From assembly GCF_022347685.1 (NCBI RefSeq), contig NZ_JAKRGF010000001.1, positions 868,001 through 932,000 of the forward strand: a stretch of 64,000 nucleotides of DNA. The letters are read 5' to 3'. How positions within the stretch are numbered: the first letter of the stretch is position 1; every line of letters begins with the position of its first letter. The translations under genes and the position numbers were made by a program. Under the pieces are notes generated by a model. The model made no database searches and was not told the DNA's origin. It was given only the letters and a program-made list of their open reading frames with translations. Source of the DNA: Thalassobius sp. Cn5-15 (GTDB lineage: Bacteria > Pseudomonadota > Alphaproteobacteria > Rhodobacterales > Rhodobacteraceae). Of the stretch, positions 8,740 through 16,778 are shown piece after piece.

Positions 8740-9837
8740 TTAGTTCAACCGCTGACCGGTGGCGGGCTCAAAGTATGACACTTTGCCCAGATCAAAGCTC
8801 AGCCGCTGCACATGCCCCGGCGCTGCAGTGGTTTCGGCATGTAGCCGGGCGGTGACCTGTTTGCCGCCCAATTGCATCACCACAAAAGTGTCCGCGCCTG
8901 CAGGTTCCACGATATCGACCATACAGTCGGCATGCTGGGCATCCTGACTGGTACGGAAATCCGGTTCGGCTATGTCCTCGGGGCGCACGCCGATGATCAC
9001 ATCCTTTGGCAGGTCACGGTTTTTTTCATCAGTCAGCACAATCGGCGCTGCGTCTTTACGATCAATCTCGATCCGTGTGCCAGTGCCATTGGTGCGCGCG
9101 CGGGCGGGGATCAGGTTCATCGCCGGATTGCCCATGAAATCCGCCACAAACAGATTGGCAGGACGGTTGTAGATCTCGGCCGGCGTGCCGATCTGTTGGA
9201 TCACGCCACCTTTCATCACCACAATCTTGGTTGCCAGTGTCATCGCCTCAATCTGATCGTGGGTCACGTAAACCATCGAGGCACCAAGACGCTGGTGCAA
9301 CTCCTTGATCTCTGTGCGCATCTCCACCCGCAGTTTGGCATCCAGATTGGACAGCGGTTCGTCAAAGAGAAACAGCTTGGGATCGCGCACCAAGGCACGG
9401 CCCATCGCCACACGCTGACGTTGACCACCGGACAGCTGGCCGGGGCGGCGCGACAGCAGCGCCTCGATCTGCAGTTGTTTGGCCACCTCCTGCAATTTAA
9501 GCGCTTGCGTGGCCTGATCCACTCCGCGCACTTTCATGCCGAATGTGATATTTTTCGCCACCGTCATTGTCGGGTAAAGAGCATAGGACTGAAACACCAT
9601 TGCGATATCGCGATCCTTGGGACTGACATCAGTCATGTTCTGCCCGCCGATATGCAATGTGCCACTGGTGATCGGCTCCAATCCTGCGATGCAGTTCAGC
9701 AATGTGGACTTGCCACAGCCCGACGGGCCGACGAGAACCAGAAAATCGCCTTGTTCGATAGAGACGTTGATGTCTTTCAAGATCTCCTGCGCACCGTAGT
9801 TTTTATAGAGGTTTTTGATGTCCAGAATGGAGGCCAT
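8740..9837 (-). CDS. Sugar ABC transporter ATPase (MalK/UgpC type)
   Basis: A 365-residue ATPase energising the adjacent CUT1 permeases. Walker A GPSGCGKST is at 38-46, the Q-loop follows in VFQSYALYPTMTV, the signature LSGGQRQRVAMGRAL is near 135-150 and Walker B is LFLFDEPLSNLDAKLR with the H-loop VYVTHDQIEAMTL. The C-terminal third is an OB-fold (TOBE) regulatory domain with IGVRPEDI, typical of MalK-like subunits. It sits 4 bases after the upstream permease gene and 3 bases before glk. The closest functional parallels are glucose systems such as GtsD and MalK-type subunits. Confidence 0.93.
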   Translation of the reverse strand: MASILDIKNLYKNYGAQEILKDINVSIEQGDFLVLVGPSGCGKSTLLNCIAGLEPITSGTLHIGGQNMTDVSPKDRDIAMVFQSYALYPTMTVAKNITFGMKVRGVDQATQALKLQEVAKQLQIEALLSRRPGQLSGGQRQRVAMGRALVRDPKLFLFDEPLSNLDAKLRVEMRTEIKELHQRLGASMVYVTHDQIEAMTLATKIVVMKGGVIQQIGTPAEIYNRPANLFVADFMGNPAMNLIPARARTNGTGTRIEIDRKDAAPIVLTDEKNRDLPKDVIIGVRPEDIAEPDFRTSQDAQHADCMVDIVEPAGADTFVVMQLGGKQVTARLHAETTAAPGHVQRLSFDLGKVSYFEPATGQRLN

Positions 9838-9841
9838 TGGA

Positions 9842-10735
9842 TTATCCTTTCACGGAACCAGCGGTCAGGCCGCGGATGAAATACTTACCGGCGATGACGT
9901 AAACGAGGAGTGTGGGCAGCGCCGCAATGATCGCGGTGGCCATGTCGACGTTGTACTCTTTCACCCCGGTGGTGGAGTTGACGATGTTGTTGAGCGCAAC
10001 AGTGATCGGCTGGGTTCCCGCCTGACTGAAGGACACCCCAAACAGGAAGTCGTTCCAGATCTGAGTGAACTGCCAGATCACTGTGACAACGATGATCGGA
10101 AGGCTAAGGGGCAGGAAAATGGACCAGAAAATTCGCAGGAAACCAGCGCCGTCAATCTTAGCCGCTTTGGTCAGTTCCGACGGAATCGACACGTAGTAGT
10201 TGCGGAAAAACAGCGTGGTGAAGCCAAGGCCATAGATCACGTGTACAAAGATCAGACCCGGAATGGTGCCCGCAATGCCCATCAGCCCCAGCAGCCGCGC
10301 CATTGGCAGAAGCACGACCTGAAACGGGATGAAACAACCAAACAACATCGCGGCAAAGAACAGGTTCGCACCGCGAAAGCGCCATTGTGCCACCACATAG
10401 CCATTGAGTGCACCAATGAGGGTAGAGATCAGTACCGCAGGCACCGCAATCATCACGGAGTTCCAGAAAAACGGCCGCACCCCTTCGCAGCGGATGCCGG
10501 TGCAGGCACTGGACCATGCGGTAATCCAGGCGTCAAACGTCACCTCACGCGGCAGCGACACCAGATCTCCCGTTCTAATTTCTTCTAGGCTTTTCAGCGA
10601 AGTAGAGACCATAACGAAGAGCGGCATCAGGTAGAAGATCACAAAGATGCCAAGGATCAGATACAAAATCCAGCGCAGGACAATCTTGCTTGTGCGGTTC
10701 TGATTGCGGGCGGGGGAGATGGCGAGATCAGTCAT
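9842..10735 (-). CDS. Sugar ABC transporter permease (MalG type)
   Basis: A 297-residue inner-membrane permease with about six transmembrane segments (first near 22-44). The EAA loop that docks the ATPase is at about 190-210: SELTKAAKIDGAGFLRIFWSI. It starts inside the 3' end of the MalF-type gene (8-base overlap), a sign of translational coupling. Together the two permeases form the translocation pore. The loop between TM1 and TM2 (LVSLPREVTFDAWITAWSSAC) is typical of CUT1 second permeases. Confidence 0.92.
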   Translation of the reverse strand: MTDLAISPARNQNRTSKIVLRWILYLILGIFVIFYLMPLFVMVSTSLKSLEEIRTGDLVSLPREVTFDAWITAWSSACTGIRCEGVRPFFWNSVMIAVPAVLISTLIGALNGYVVAQWRFRGANLFFAAMLFGCFIPFQVVLLPMARLLGLMGIAGTIPGLIFVHVIYGLGFTTLFFRNYYVSIPSELTKAAKIDGAGFLRIFWSIFLPLSLPIIVVTVIWQFTQIWNDFLFGVSFSQAGTQPITVALNNIVNSTTGVKEYNVDMATAIIAALPTLLVYVIAGKYFIRGLTAGSVKG

Positions 10736-11600
10736 TTTTCACCCTCAGTTCGGAATAGAGGTAAGGCACAACAATGGTGAAGACGACCGCCATCATGATC
10801 ATCGCAGAACTGGCCGCCTGCCCGATGTCACCGCGCGAAAACGCCATTGCGTACATGTAGGTTGCCGGCAGATCCGAAGCGAAACCGGGCCCGCCCCCCG
10901 TAAGCGCAATGACCAGATCGAAGCTCTTGATGGCCAGATGCGACAGCACAATGAACGCGGACAGAAAGATCGGCGCCATCGACGGGATGATAATCGCGGT
11001 ATAGACCCGCCATGTGGGGATGCCATCAACCTGCGCAGCGCGGATAATTTCGGTATCGACGGAACGCAGACCGGCTAGGAACAGCGCCATGACGAAACCA
11101 GAACTTTGCCAGATCGCGGCAATGACAATCGTGTAGATGGCCATATCAGGGTTCACCAGCCAGTCGAATTTAAAATTCTCGAACCCCCAGCCCCTGACCG
11201 TGGCCTCAATCCCCAGACCGGGGTTCAAGATCCACTTCCACGCGGTGCCGGTGACGATCATCGACAGCGCCATTGGGTAAAGGTAAATGGTGCGGATTGC
11301 GCCTTCGGTGCGGATATTCTGATCCAGCAGGATCGCCAATATCAGCCCCAGCACCATCGAAATAACGATAAACAGCGTACCGAACAGGAACAGGTTGTTC
11401 ATCGCTACATCCCAGCGCAGCGAGGCGAAGAGGCGATCGTATTGGATAAACCCGTGGATGTCGTACTTTGGCAAAAGGCGCGAGCGTGTCAGCGACACCC
11501 AGGCCGTCCAAGCGATGAAGCCATAAACGAATATGAGCACCGCGATAAAAGAGGGTGCCAAAACGAGTTTTGGCAGGTGATGTTCAAGCCACTTTGTCAT
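10728..11600 (-). CDS. Sugar ABC transporter permease (MalF type)
   Basis: A 290-residue inner-membrane permease with six predicted transmembrane helices. The EAA loop is EIIRAAQVDGIPTWRVYTAI near 188-207, and LTGGGPGFAS near 240 is a typical periplasm-side feature of CUT1 MalF-like proteins. I set the start at MTKWLEHHLPK, 8 bases after a GGAGC ribosome site; the longer in-frame reading includes the stem-loop region and is unlikely. It overlaps the MalG-type gene by 8 bases and follows the receptor gene by about 100 bases. Confidence 0.9.
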   Translation of the reverse strand: MTKWLEHHLPKLVLAPSFIAVLIFVYGFIAWTAWVSLTRSRLLPKYDIHGFIQYDRLFASLRWDVAMNNLFLFGTLFIVISMVLGLILAILLDQNIRTEGAIRTIYLYPMALSMIVTGTAWKWILNPGLGIEATVRGWGFENFKFDWLVNPDMAIYTIVIAAIWQSSGFVMALFLAGLRSVDTEIIRAAQVDGIPTWRVYTAIIIPSMAPIFLSAFIVLSHLAIKSFDLVIALTGGGPGFASDLPATYMYAMAFSRGDIGQAASSAMIMMAVVFTIVVPYLYSELRVKND

Positions 11601-11628
11601 GTGATGCTCCGTGGTTGCTGCCGCGCCC

Positions 11629-11666
11629 CTGGGGTACCCAGATCGGGGAGGAGACCCGAAAGGGTC
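11629..11666 (-). other. Small stem-loops between sugar receptor and permease genes
   Basis: Two short hairpins: CTGGG-GTA-CCCAG (11629-11641) and GACCC-GAAA-GGGTC (11653-11666 region). They lie between the receptor stop and the first permease start, where many ABC operons carry mRNA-stabilising structures. They are short and could be chance. Confidence 0.4.
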
Positions 11667-11701
11667 ACCCAATAGAGGCGCGGACAGCAGGTGGTCAGGG
11701 A

Positions 11702-12946
11702 TCAGAGGCTATTGGCAATGGCTGCGGCCAGTTGCTGCACTGCATCCGCAGACGACATGTCGGAATTGAAATGCGCCGTTACCACATCGGTAATCGCACC
11801 GGCTTGCGCACCGCGCAGGGCCATGCCGTGGGCATAGCTGGGCAGAAGCGATCCATTGTCGGCACTGGCCGCCATATCCTTGGCCCCCAGATGCGCACAG
11901 CTGTCAAAGTCATCCAGCGCGACATCGACCCGCGCAGGGATAGAGCCCTTGTTCAGGTTAAACACGGTTTGGAAGCTTTCGCCAACGATCAGCTTGGCCA
12001 GCAGTTCCTGACCGGCTTGATTATCCTCGCCGTCCACATCGAACATCGCAAAGCTGTCCACGTTGTAGAGGAAGCCATCGCCCGGCACCGACGCACATAG
12101 GAAATCTTCACCCGGTTTAGCACCTGCTGCGAGGAATTCACCCTTGGCCCAGTCGCCCATGATCTGGAACGCTGCTTCGCCATTCATCACCATTGCGGTG
12201 GCAAGGTTCCAGTCCCGGCCGGGGAAGTTCGGATCAACAAAGCCGCGCATGGTGCGCATCTGATCAAACACTGCCACCATCGCATCCGACGTCAGCGTTG
12301 CCTCATCCAGCTCAACAAAGGCCTTGCGGAACCCCTCAGCGCCCAGAATGCCCAGCGCCACAGCCTCAAACACCGTGGCATCCTGCCAGGCCTGACCGCC
12401 GTGGGCCAATGGGATCACACCCGCAGCCTGCAGTTTTGCGGCGGCGGCGTTGAACTCATCCCATGTTGTGGGCATGGTGATCCCGTTTGCCTCCAGCACA
12501 TCGGCATTAGCCCAGATCCAGTCAACGCGGTGCACATTGACCGGCGCGGCGCACCAGCTGCCCTCACATTTCATGTGACCGGCAATGGAGGCAGGCAGAA
12601 CATCGCCCCATCCCTCTGCCTCAGCAACTGAGGAGATATCAGCCAGAACACCCTCTTCGTACCATTCCTGAATGGCGGGGCCTTTCAGTTGCACCGCTGT
12701 AGGGGCATTGCCGGACAAAACGCGAGCGCGCAGGGCGCTCATCGCGGCATCACCGCCGCCGCCGGCAACCGGCATATCAGTCCATGTGCCGCCATTCTCG
12801 GCGAACTCTTTCTGAAGCACGGCCACCGATTTTGCTTCGCTGCCGGATGTCCACCAGTGCAGCACTTCTGCTTTAGGTTCCGCAGTTGCCATACCCGCCG
12901 TAACGAGTGCGATCGCAGACACGGCACCAAGTTCTAGCTTCTTCAT
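11702..12946 (-). CDS. Sugar ABC transporter substrate-binding protein (glucose-like)
   Basis: A 414-residue periplasmic receptor. A Sec signal peptide (MKKLELGAVSAIALVTAGMATA) is cut before EPKAEVLHWWTSGSEAKSV; HWWTSG.EA is typical of bacterial glucose/mannose-binding proteins of the GtsA type. Other landmarks are LSGNAPTAVQLKGPAIQEW, MGDWAKGEF and FLYNVDSFAMFDV. It is first in the operon, so it should be the most abundant product. A GGAGG-like ribosome site lies just upstream. Ligand glucose is inferred from the linked glucokinase and the divergent two-component pair; another aldose is possible. Confidence 0.92.
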   Translation of the reverse strand: MKKLELGAVSAIALVTAGMATAEPKAEVLHWWTSGSEAKSVAVLQKEFAENGGTWTDMPVAGGGGDAAMSALRARVLSGNAPTAVQLKGPAIQEWYEEGVLADISSVAEAEGWGDVLPASIAGHMKCEGSWCAAPVNVHRVDWIWANADVLEANGITMPTTWDEFNAAAAKLQAAGVIPLAHGGQAWQDATVFEAVALGILGAEGFRKAFVELDEATLTSDAMVAVFDQMRTMRGFVDPNFPGRDWNLATAMVMNGEAAFQIMGDWAKGEFLAAGAKPGEDFLCASVPGDGFLYNVDSFAMFDVDGEDNQAGQELLAKLIVGESFQTVFNLNKGSIPARVDVALDDFDSCAHLGAKDMAASADNGSLLPSYAHGMALRGAQAGAITDVVTAHFNSDMSSADAVQQLAAAIANSL

Positions 12947-13183
12947 CGTTCATTCCTCCCATAGTGTTTGAGACAGGGCCAACGCATGACCTTGCAGCTC
13001 AAGTTACAGTCTGACCTATTGGCAGGGCGCTATGCAATTTGCGCAATGCAGTTATACTGGTAGCGGAAACAAAAAATCGTTAGACACGTTACCTGCTGTT
13101 ACATGAACCATGTTTCTGTTGCAGTCTGTTACACGCCAACAGGCCGCAGCCCGAATAAACAGGCGAACCGCAAGAGGTTGAGA
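12947..13183. promoter_or_regulatory. Divergent control region, sugar ABC operon / two-component pair
   Basis: About 240 bases. It contains two direct copies of CTGTTACA (13096-13103 and 13136-13143) and two copies of GTTRCAGTCTG (about 13003-13013 and 13129-13139). Direct repeats are the usual binding form for OmpR-family regulators, so these are candidate sites for the regulator encoded next door. The second pair falls between a possible upstream ATG (13103) and the preferred GTG start, supporting the later start. Confidence 0.4.
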
Positions 13184-13921
13184 GTGACGATTCCACGTAT
13201 TCTGGTGGTCGATGACGACGCCGAGCTACGGCAGATGCTAACACAGTTTCTACAACAAAACGGCTGTATCGCCCTGCCCGCCACCAATGAGGCCGATATT
13301 ACCAAACAGCTGGCCTCAGGTCGGATCGACCTGATCCTGCTGGATGTTATGCTGGGTGATGAAAGCGGCGTGGAGATTTGCGCGCGACTACGCGACGAAC
13401 AAGCGGTGCCGATCATTATGGTGTCAGCCCTGTCAACCGACAGCGACCGGATGGCAGGATATGCGGTGGGGGCGGATGACTATATCGCCAAACCGTTCAA
13501 CACCGACCTGCTGCTGGCGCGCATCCGTGCGGTTCTGGCGCGCACGCGGCGTGCCTCTTCGCTGACACACCGGCGGCGGCGCACCACATTTCGCTTCAAC
13601 GGCTGGAGGTATGACGCCAAACGTGACGAGGTCCTGTCGCCGGAGGGATATCAGGTGTCTCTATCGCGGCGCGAAACAATGCTGTTGCAATCGCTCTTGG
13701 CCAATCCACGCATCCCCCTCACCCGCCAAGAAATCGCCATCGCGCTGGATATCACCGGCGAGAAAGAAACAACGTCGGACGCAGAAGGCCGCGCCATCGA
13801 CGTGCTGGTCGGTCGTCTGCGGGCCAAGATCGAACAGGATCCCAAAGCGCCGGAGATGCTGCGCACCGAACGCGGCGTCGGCTATGTCTTTGCGGTGGAT
13901 GTCACCGCCGAGGAGGTGTGA
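13184..13921 (+). CDS. OmpR-family response regulator (GltR-like)
   Basis: A 245-residue regulator from GTG 13184, preceded by AAGAGG; an ATG 81 bases upstream is possible but its extension (NHVSVAVCYTP) is not family-like. The receiver has ILVVDDD, phospho-Asp in LILLDVMLGD, the switch residues MVSALS and KPF. The C-terminal winged helix contains LSRRETMLLQSLLANP and ends VGRLRAKIEQD...RGVGYVF. It is divergent from the sugar ABC operon and overlaps the kinase start. In pseudomonads a similar pair (GltR/GtrS) controls glucose transport, so the same role is proposed here. Confidence 0.9.
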   Translation: MTIPRILVVDDDAELRQMLTQFLQQNGCIALPATNEADITKQLASGRIDLILLDVMLGDESGVEICARLRDEQAVPIIMVSALSTDSDRMAGYAVGADDYIAKPFNTDLLLARIRAVLARTRRASSLTHRRRRTTFRFNGWRYDAKRDEVLSPEGYQVSLSRRETMLLQSLLANPRIPLTRQEIAIALDITGEKETTSDAEGRAIDVLVGRLRAKIEQDPKAPEMLRTERGVGYVFAVDVTAEEV

Positions 13922-15369
13922 TGCCCGCGCTGCGCAGCCTGCGGATCGGAGGCATGGTACTGGTGCTCACCGCGTTCGGGCTGGGGTTTCTGGCTGCTGC
14001 GCTTTGGGTGCAATCAAACGCCCGCTGGGCGGCGCATCTGGACCGCGCCCGTTTCACTGGTGCGGTGCTCTACGACAGTCTGCTGTCAGGGCGCGCGCCG
14101 CCTGTTGGGGTCAGTGCCCACCGCCTGACGCCGCAGGATCAGGCCAGCGCGATGCGCGGCCGGTTTGAGGTGATCACCGGTGCCCCCCACCCTGCCCTGA
14201 TCACCAATCTGTCGATCCGGCCCACCCCGTCGGTCGACCGCACTGCAGCACCGCTCACTCTGGCCATTCTGTCGTCAGATCTGCGCTATCCTCTGGCAAA
14301 TCTGCCCTCACGCCCAAATCAGCCCCCCACTGAAACGCTGGGCGCGCTGACTGCACTCTTGGCGAGTTACTGCACAGAACCCGTGGTTTTCGCCAAACCC
14401 GCAGACAAGCCTTGGGTGCGCGTCGATGCAGCAGAGGTCTGGGGCTGTGCCGCCGCGCCGCAGGACAATCGGCTGTGGACGATTGCGCTGGCCTGTCTGT
14501 CCGTCGGGATGATCGTGACGCTGGTTCTCAACAGCGCCGCACAATTTGCCGGCTTTGCCCAGATGCTGCGCAATCGTCACCGTCTGGGCGGCCCTGCCTC
14601 CTATGACACCGCAGGGCCGGAAGAACTGCGCGATATCGTCGCCGCCGTAAACGGTTATCTAGAGGTGGAGCGTGACAAACTGGCCGAACGTGCGGCCGTT
14701 CTTTCGGGCGTAACCCATGATCTGGGCACACCTGCAACACGGTTGAAACTGCGCAGCGCCCTGATCGACGACACAAAGCTGCGCAGCAAGCTGGAGGCCG
14801 ACATCGACCAGATGACCGGTATCATCGAAAGCGTGCTGACATACACCCGCGCCGAATTAGACGCAGAGGTGCCGCGCCCCGTCTCCCTCACCTCTCTGAT
14901 AGAGGCGATTGTCGCCGACTATCAGGATGTCGGCAGCCCCGTAGTGTTTGCCATTCCTCAAGAGGTCCCCGTCCCCGGTGGTACATCCCTGTTCATGTCA
15001 CGCCGTGGCACCGCCGCCCTGCCCCCCGATGACAAAGTCATCGTTATGGCCCGCCCCGTCGCCATAGGGCGGGCGCTGTCAAACCTGATTGACAATGCAT
15101 TGAAATACGGACGTCGCGCCCGTGTCCATCTGGCCCGCGATGCCGACACCGCAGTGATCACTGTCGAGGATGAGGGCGCCGACACCACCGCCGCCGACAT
15201 CGAGGCGCTGATGGCCCCGTTCAAACGCGGCAACAACACCCGCATGATCAGCGGTTACGGGCTTGGCCTGACCATCGTGTCGACCATCGCCAACATGCAC
15301 GGCGGCACCCTGACCTTCGCACCCGGCACGAACGGCCTGCAGGCCAAAATCACCATAGCCCGCCGCTAG
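13921..15369 (+). CDS. Sensor histidine kinase partner of the OmpR-family regulator
   Basis: A 482-residue inner-membrane kinase. TM1 is near 8-30, a periplasmic segment of about 150 residues follows, TM2 is near 188-208, then a HAMP-like linker. The phospho-His is in SGVTHDLGTPATRLKLR, where Gly replaces the usual Arg of DLRTP. N box NLIDNALKYG and G box GYGLGLTIV are present, but the first G-box motif reads VEDEGAD, weaker than DxGxG. The ATG overlaps the regulator stop (TGATG) and has AGGAGG at the right distance; a GTG one codon upstream is too close. It likely senses sugar or loaded receptor. Confidence 0.9.
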   Translation: MPALRSLRIGGMVLVLTAFGLGFLAAALWVQSNARWAAHLDRARFTGAVLYDSLLSGRAPPVGVSAHRLTPQDQASAMRGRFEVITGAPHPALITNLSIRPTPSVDRTAAPLTLAILSSDLRYPLANLPSRPNQPPTETLGALTALLASYCTEPVVFAKPADKPWVRVDAAEVWGCAAAPQDNRLWTIALACLSVGMIVTLVLNSAAQFAGFAQMLRNRHRLGGPASYDTAGPEELRDIVAAVNGYLEVERDKLAERAAVLSGVTHDLGTPATRLKLRSALIDDTKLRSKLEADIDQMTGIIESVLTYTRAELDAEVPRPVSLTSLIEAIVADYQDVGSPVVFAIPQEVPVPGGTSLFMSRRGTAALPPDDKVIVMARPVAIGRALSNLIDNALKYGRRARVHLARDADTAVITVEDEGADTTAADIEALMAPFKRGNNTRMISGYGLGLTIVSTIANMHGGTLTFAPGTNGLQAKITIARR

Positions 15370-15444
15370 ATCACATCTGAGGACCAGATGGGCACAGCGA
15401 ATTCAATACCATGCAGAGCGCTAAGACAACTGGTGCACAGTAGG

Positions 15445-15590
15445 TCAGCACACTTCCGCGCTGCTTTGCGCCACCAGAAAATCGATCATCGCACGGGTCG
15501 AGGCGGCAAGGTGCCCACAGCTGGCTGCAGATAACATGGCCCTGTCACGGATTTGTTCCGGTCCTCTCACCTGCCATGTTGCCGAGCAAG
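15445..15590 (-). pseudogene. Remnant of a LysR-type regulator C-terminus
   Basis: Reading the minus strand gives about 48 residues ending at a stop at 15445. The last part, GHLAASTRAMIDFLVAQ, matches the pattern with which many LysR effector domains end (HLpAkvRAFvDFL), and a Trp-x4-Pro lies about 20 residues before. No start, HTH or rest of the domain is found upstream; other frames there hold stops. The call is a decayed 3' fragment. It could be a chance resemblance. Confidence 0.4.
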
Positions 15591-15603
15591 CGACCAAAGG
15601 CTG

Positions 15604-15625
15604 ATGACATCAAACAAGATGTCAT
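15604..15625. repeat. Inverted repeat ATGACATC-N6-GATGTCAT
   Basis: Perfect 8-base arms around AAACAA, in the 350-base gene-free stretch between the kinase and the LysR gene. It has no U-run, so it is more like an operator or the debris of an old gene than a terminator. The rest of 15370-15722 holds only the LysR remnant. Confidence 0.5.
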
Positions 15626-15722
15626 AAGGCCCAAAACAGAAGCAGATCGGTGAGCTGTGAAGCGAAACAACCTCAACCTAAAACGCGCCCACGCGAGCCA
15701 AGAAGAATTGTGCACCAAGACG

Positions 15723-16640
15723 TTAAGGCTCTATTTTTTGATGCAAAATTTCGTTTGGCATATTGATACGCACAAACCGCATAAACCGCCGCGCAGTTGA
15801 CGAGAGTGGCTGGTTTGCGGTTGTCAGAAAGCTGGTGACCCTTGAAATAGAGGGATCGAACGGTCGAACCGCAACCTGAGAATCCGGTGTGAGCGCCAGA
15901 GGGAACGGATTTACAAGCGCCAGCCCCAGGCCTGCCCCCACGAAATGCCAAATGGATACCGCAGTTGCCGTTTCAATAACGAAATGCGGCTCTAGCCCGG
16001 CTTTTGCAAAGGTTCTTTCCGTCAGGGTGCGCGTAATCTGCCGTCGAGGTAACCCAATTAACGGCAGCCCAGCCAGATCATCCGCCTGGATGACTGATTT
16101 GGCCGTCAAAGCATGATCCGCAGGCATCGCGCACACCAAATTCGTTGTGCACAAAGGATGATGCGTGACACCCGAATACTCGGCATATGCATCTGTCAGG
16201 CCCAGATCGAACTGCCCGTCTGCAACTCCTGTCACAAGGTTATTGGATGCGGTTACCTCGAAAGAAATTTTTGCCGATGGCTGCTGTCTGACGAATTGAA
16301 CAACCTGATCCTGCAGAAACCGATGCGCAATAGCCGGCGGTGCGGCCAGCCTTAGCGGCGGAGTAATCTCCTCCACAAAGTTCGATTCATGAATGCGCAT
16401 CAGGCTTTCAAACAACGGATCCAGCGCCTTGTCGAGCACCAGCGCTTCTTCCGTCGCAACCAATCGGTTGCCGGACCGCTCAAACAGGATTTTGCCCAAT
16501 CGGTTCTCAAGATTACTGATAGACCGGCTGACAACCGATTGAGACACCTTAAGGCGTTGTGCCGCCGCGCTTGTGGTACCCGTGGTGAGAAGCAGCCGAA
16601 AGGCCTCAAACTCGCGAAAGCTATATGATCTGGAAAGCAT
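15723..16640 (-). CDS. LysR-family transcriptional regulator
   Basis: A 305-residue LTTR. The N-terminal HTH is FREFEAFRLLLTTGTTSAAAQRLKVSQSVVSRSISNLE with the following wing LGKILFERSGNRL; the effector domain follows from about 95 (PPLRLAAPPAIAH) with QFDLGLTDAY and GAGLGLALVNP. It is divergent from the peptide ABC operon across 138 bases and is thus the likely regulator of that operon and of itself. The inducer is unknown; LTTRs of this cluster type usually respond to a substrate or pathway intermediate. Confidence 0.9.
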   Translation of the reverse strand: MLSRSYSFREFEAFRLLLTTGTTSAAAQRLKVSQSVVSRSISNLENRLGKILFERSGNRLVATEEALVLDKALDPLFESLMRIHESNFVEEITPPLRLAAPPAIAHRFLQDQVVQFVRQQPSAKISFEVTASNNLVTGVADGQFDLGLTDAYAEYSGVTHHPLCTTNLVCAMPADHALTAKSVIQADDLAGLPLIGLPRRQITRTLTERTFAKAGLEPHFVIETATAVSIWHFVGAGLGLALVNPFPLALTPDSQVAVRPFDPSISRVTSFLTTANQPLSSTARRFMRFVRINMPNEILHQKIEP

Positions 16641-16778
16641 GGTCAGGCCCGTTGTTGATCGTGAGACAGATGGTATCGCAATTTAGTATTGGTTTATGAC
16701 TTTTTTGCATAATATATTTTATATACTAGTCGTTTTTTGACTACTAACGTTACCTCCACAACAGATCCGGAGGAAAAA
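16641..16778. promoter_or_regulatory. AT-rich divergent promoter region, LysR / peptide ABC operon
   Basis: An unusually AT-rich patch (16690-16740, GCATAATATATTTTATATAC) compared with its surroundings, followed by the small hairpin TAGTC-GTTTTTT-GACTA at 16727-16743. LysR boxes (T-N11-A) can be drawn in this patch but not uniquely. The Shine-Dalgarno GGAGG stands 6 bases before the receptor ATG. Confidence 0.5.
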
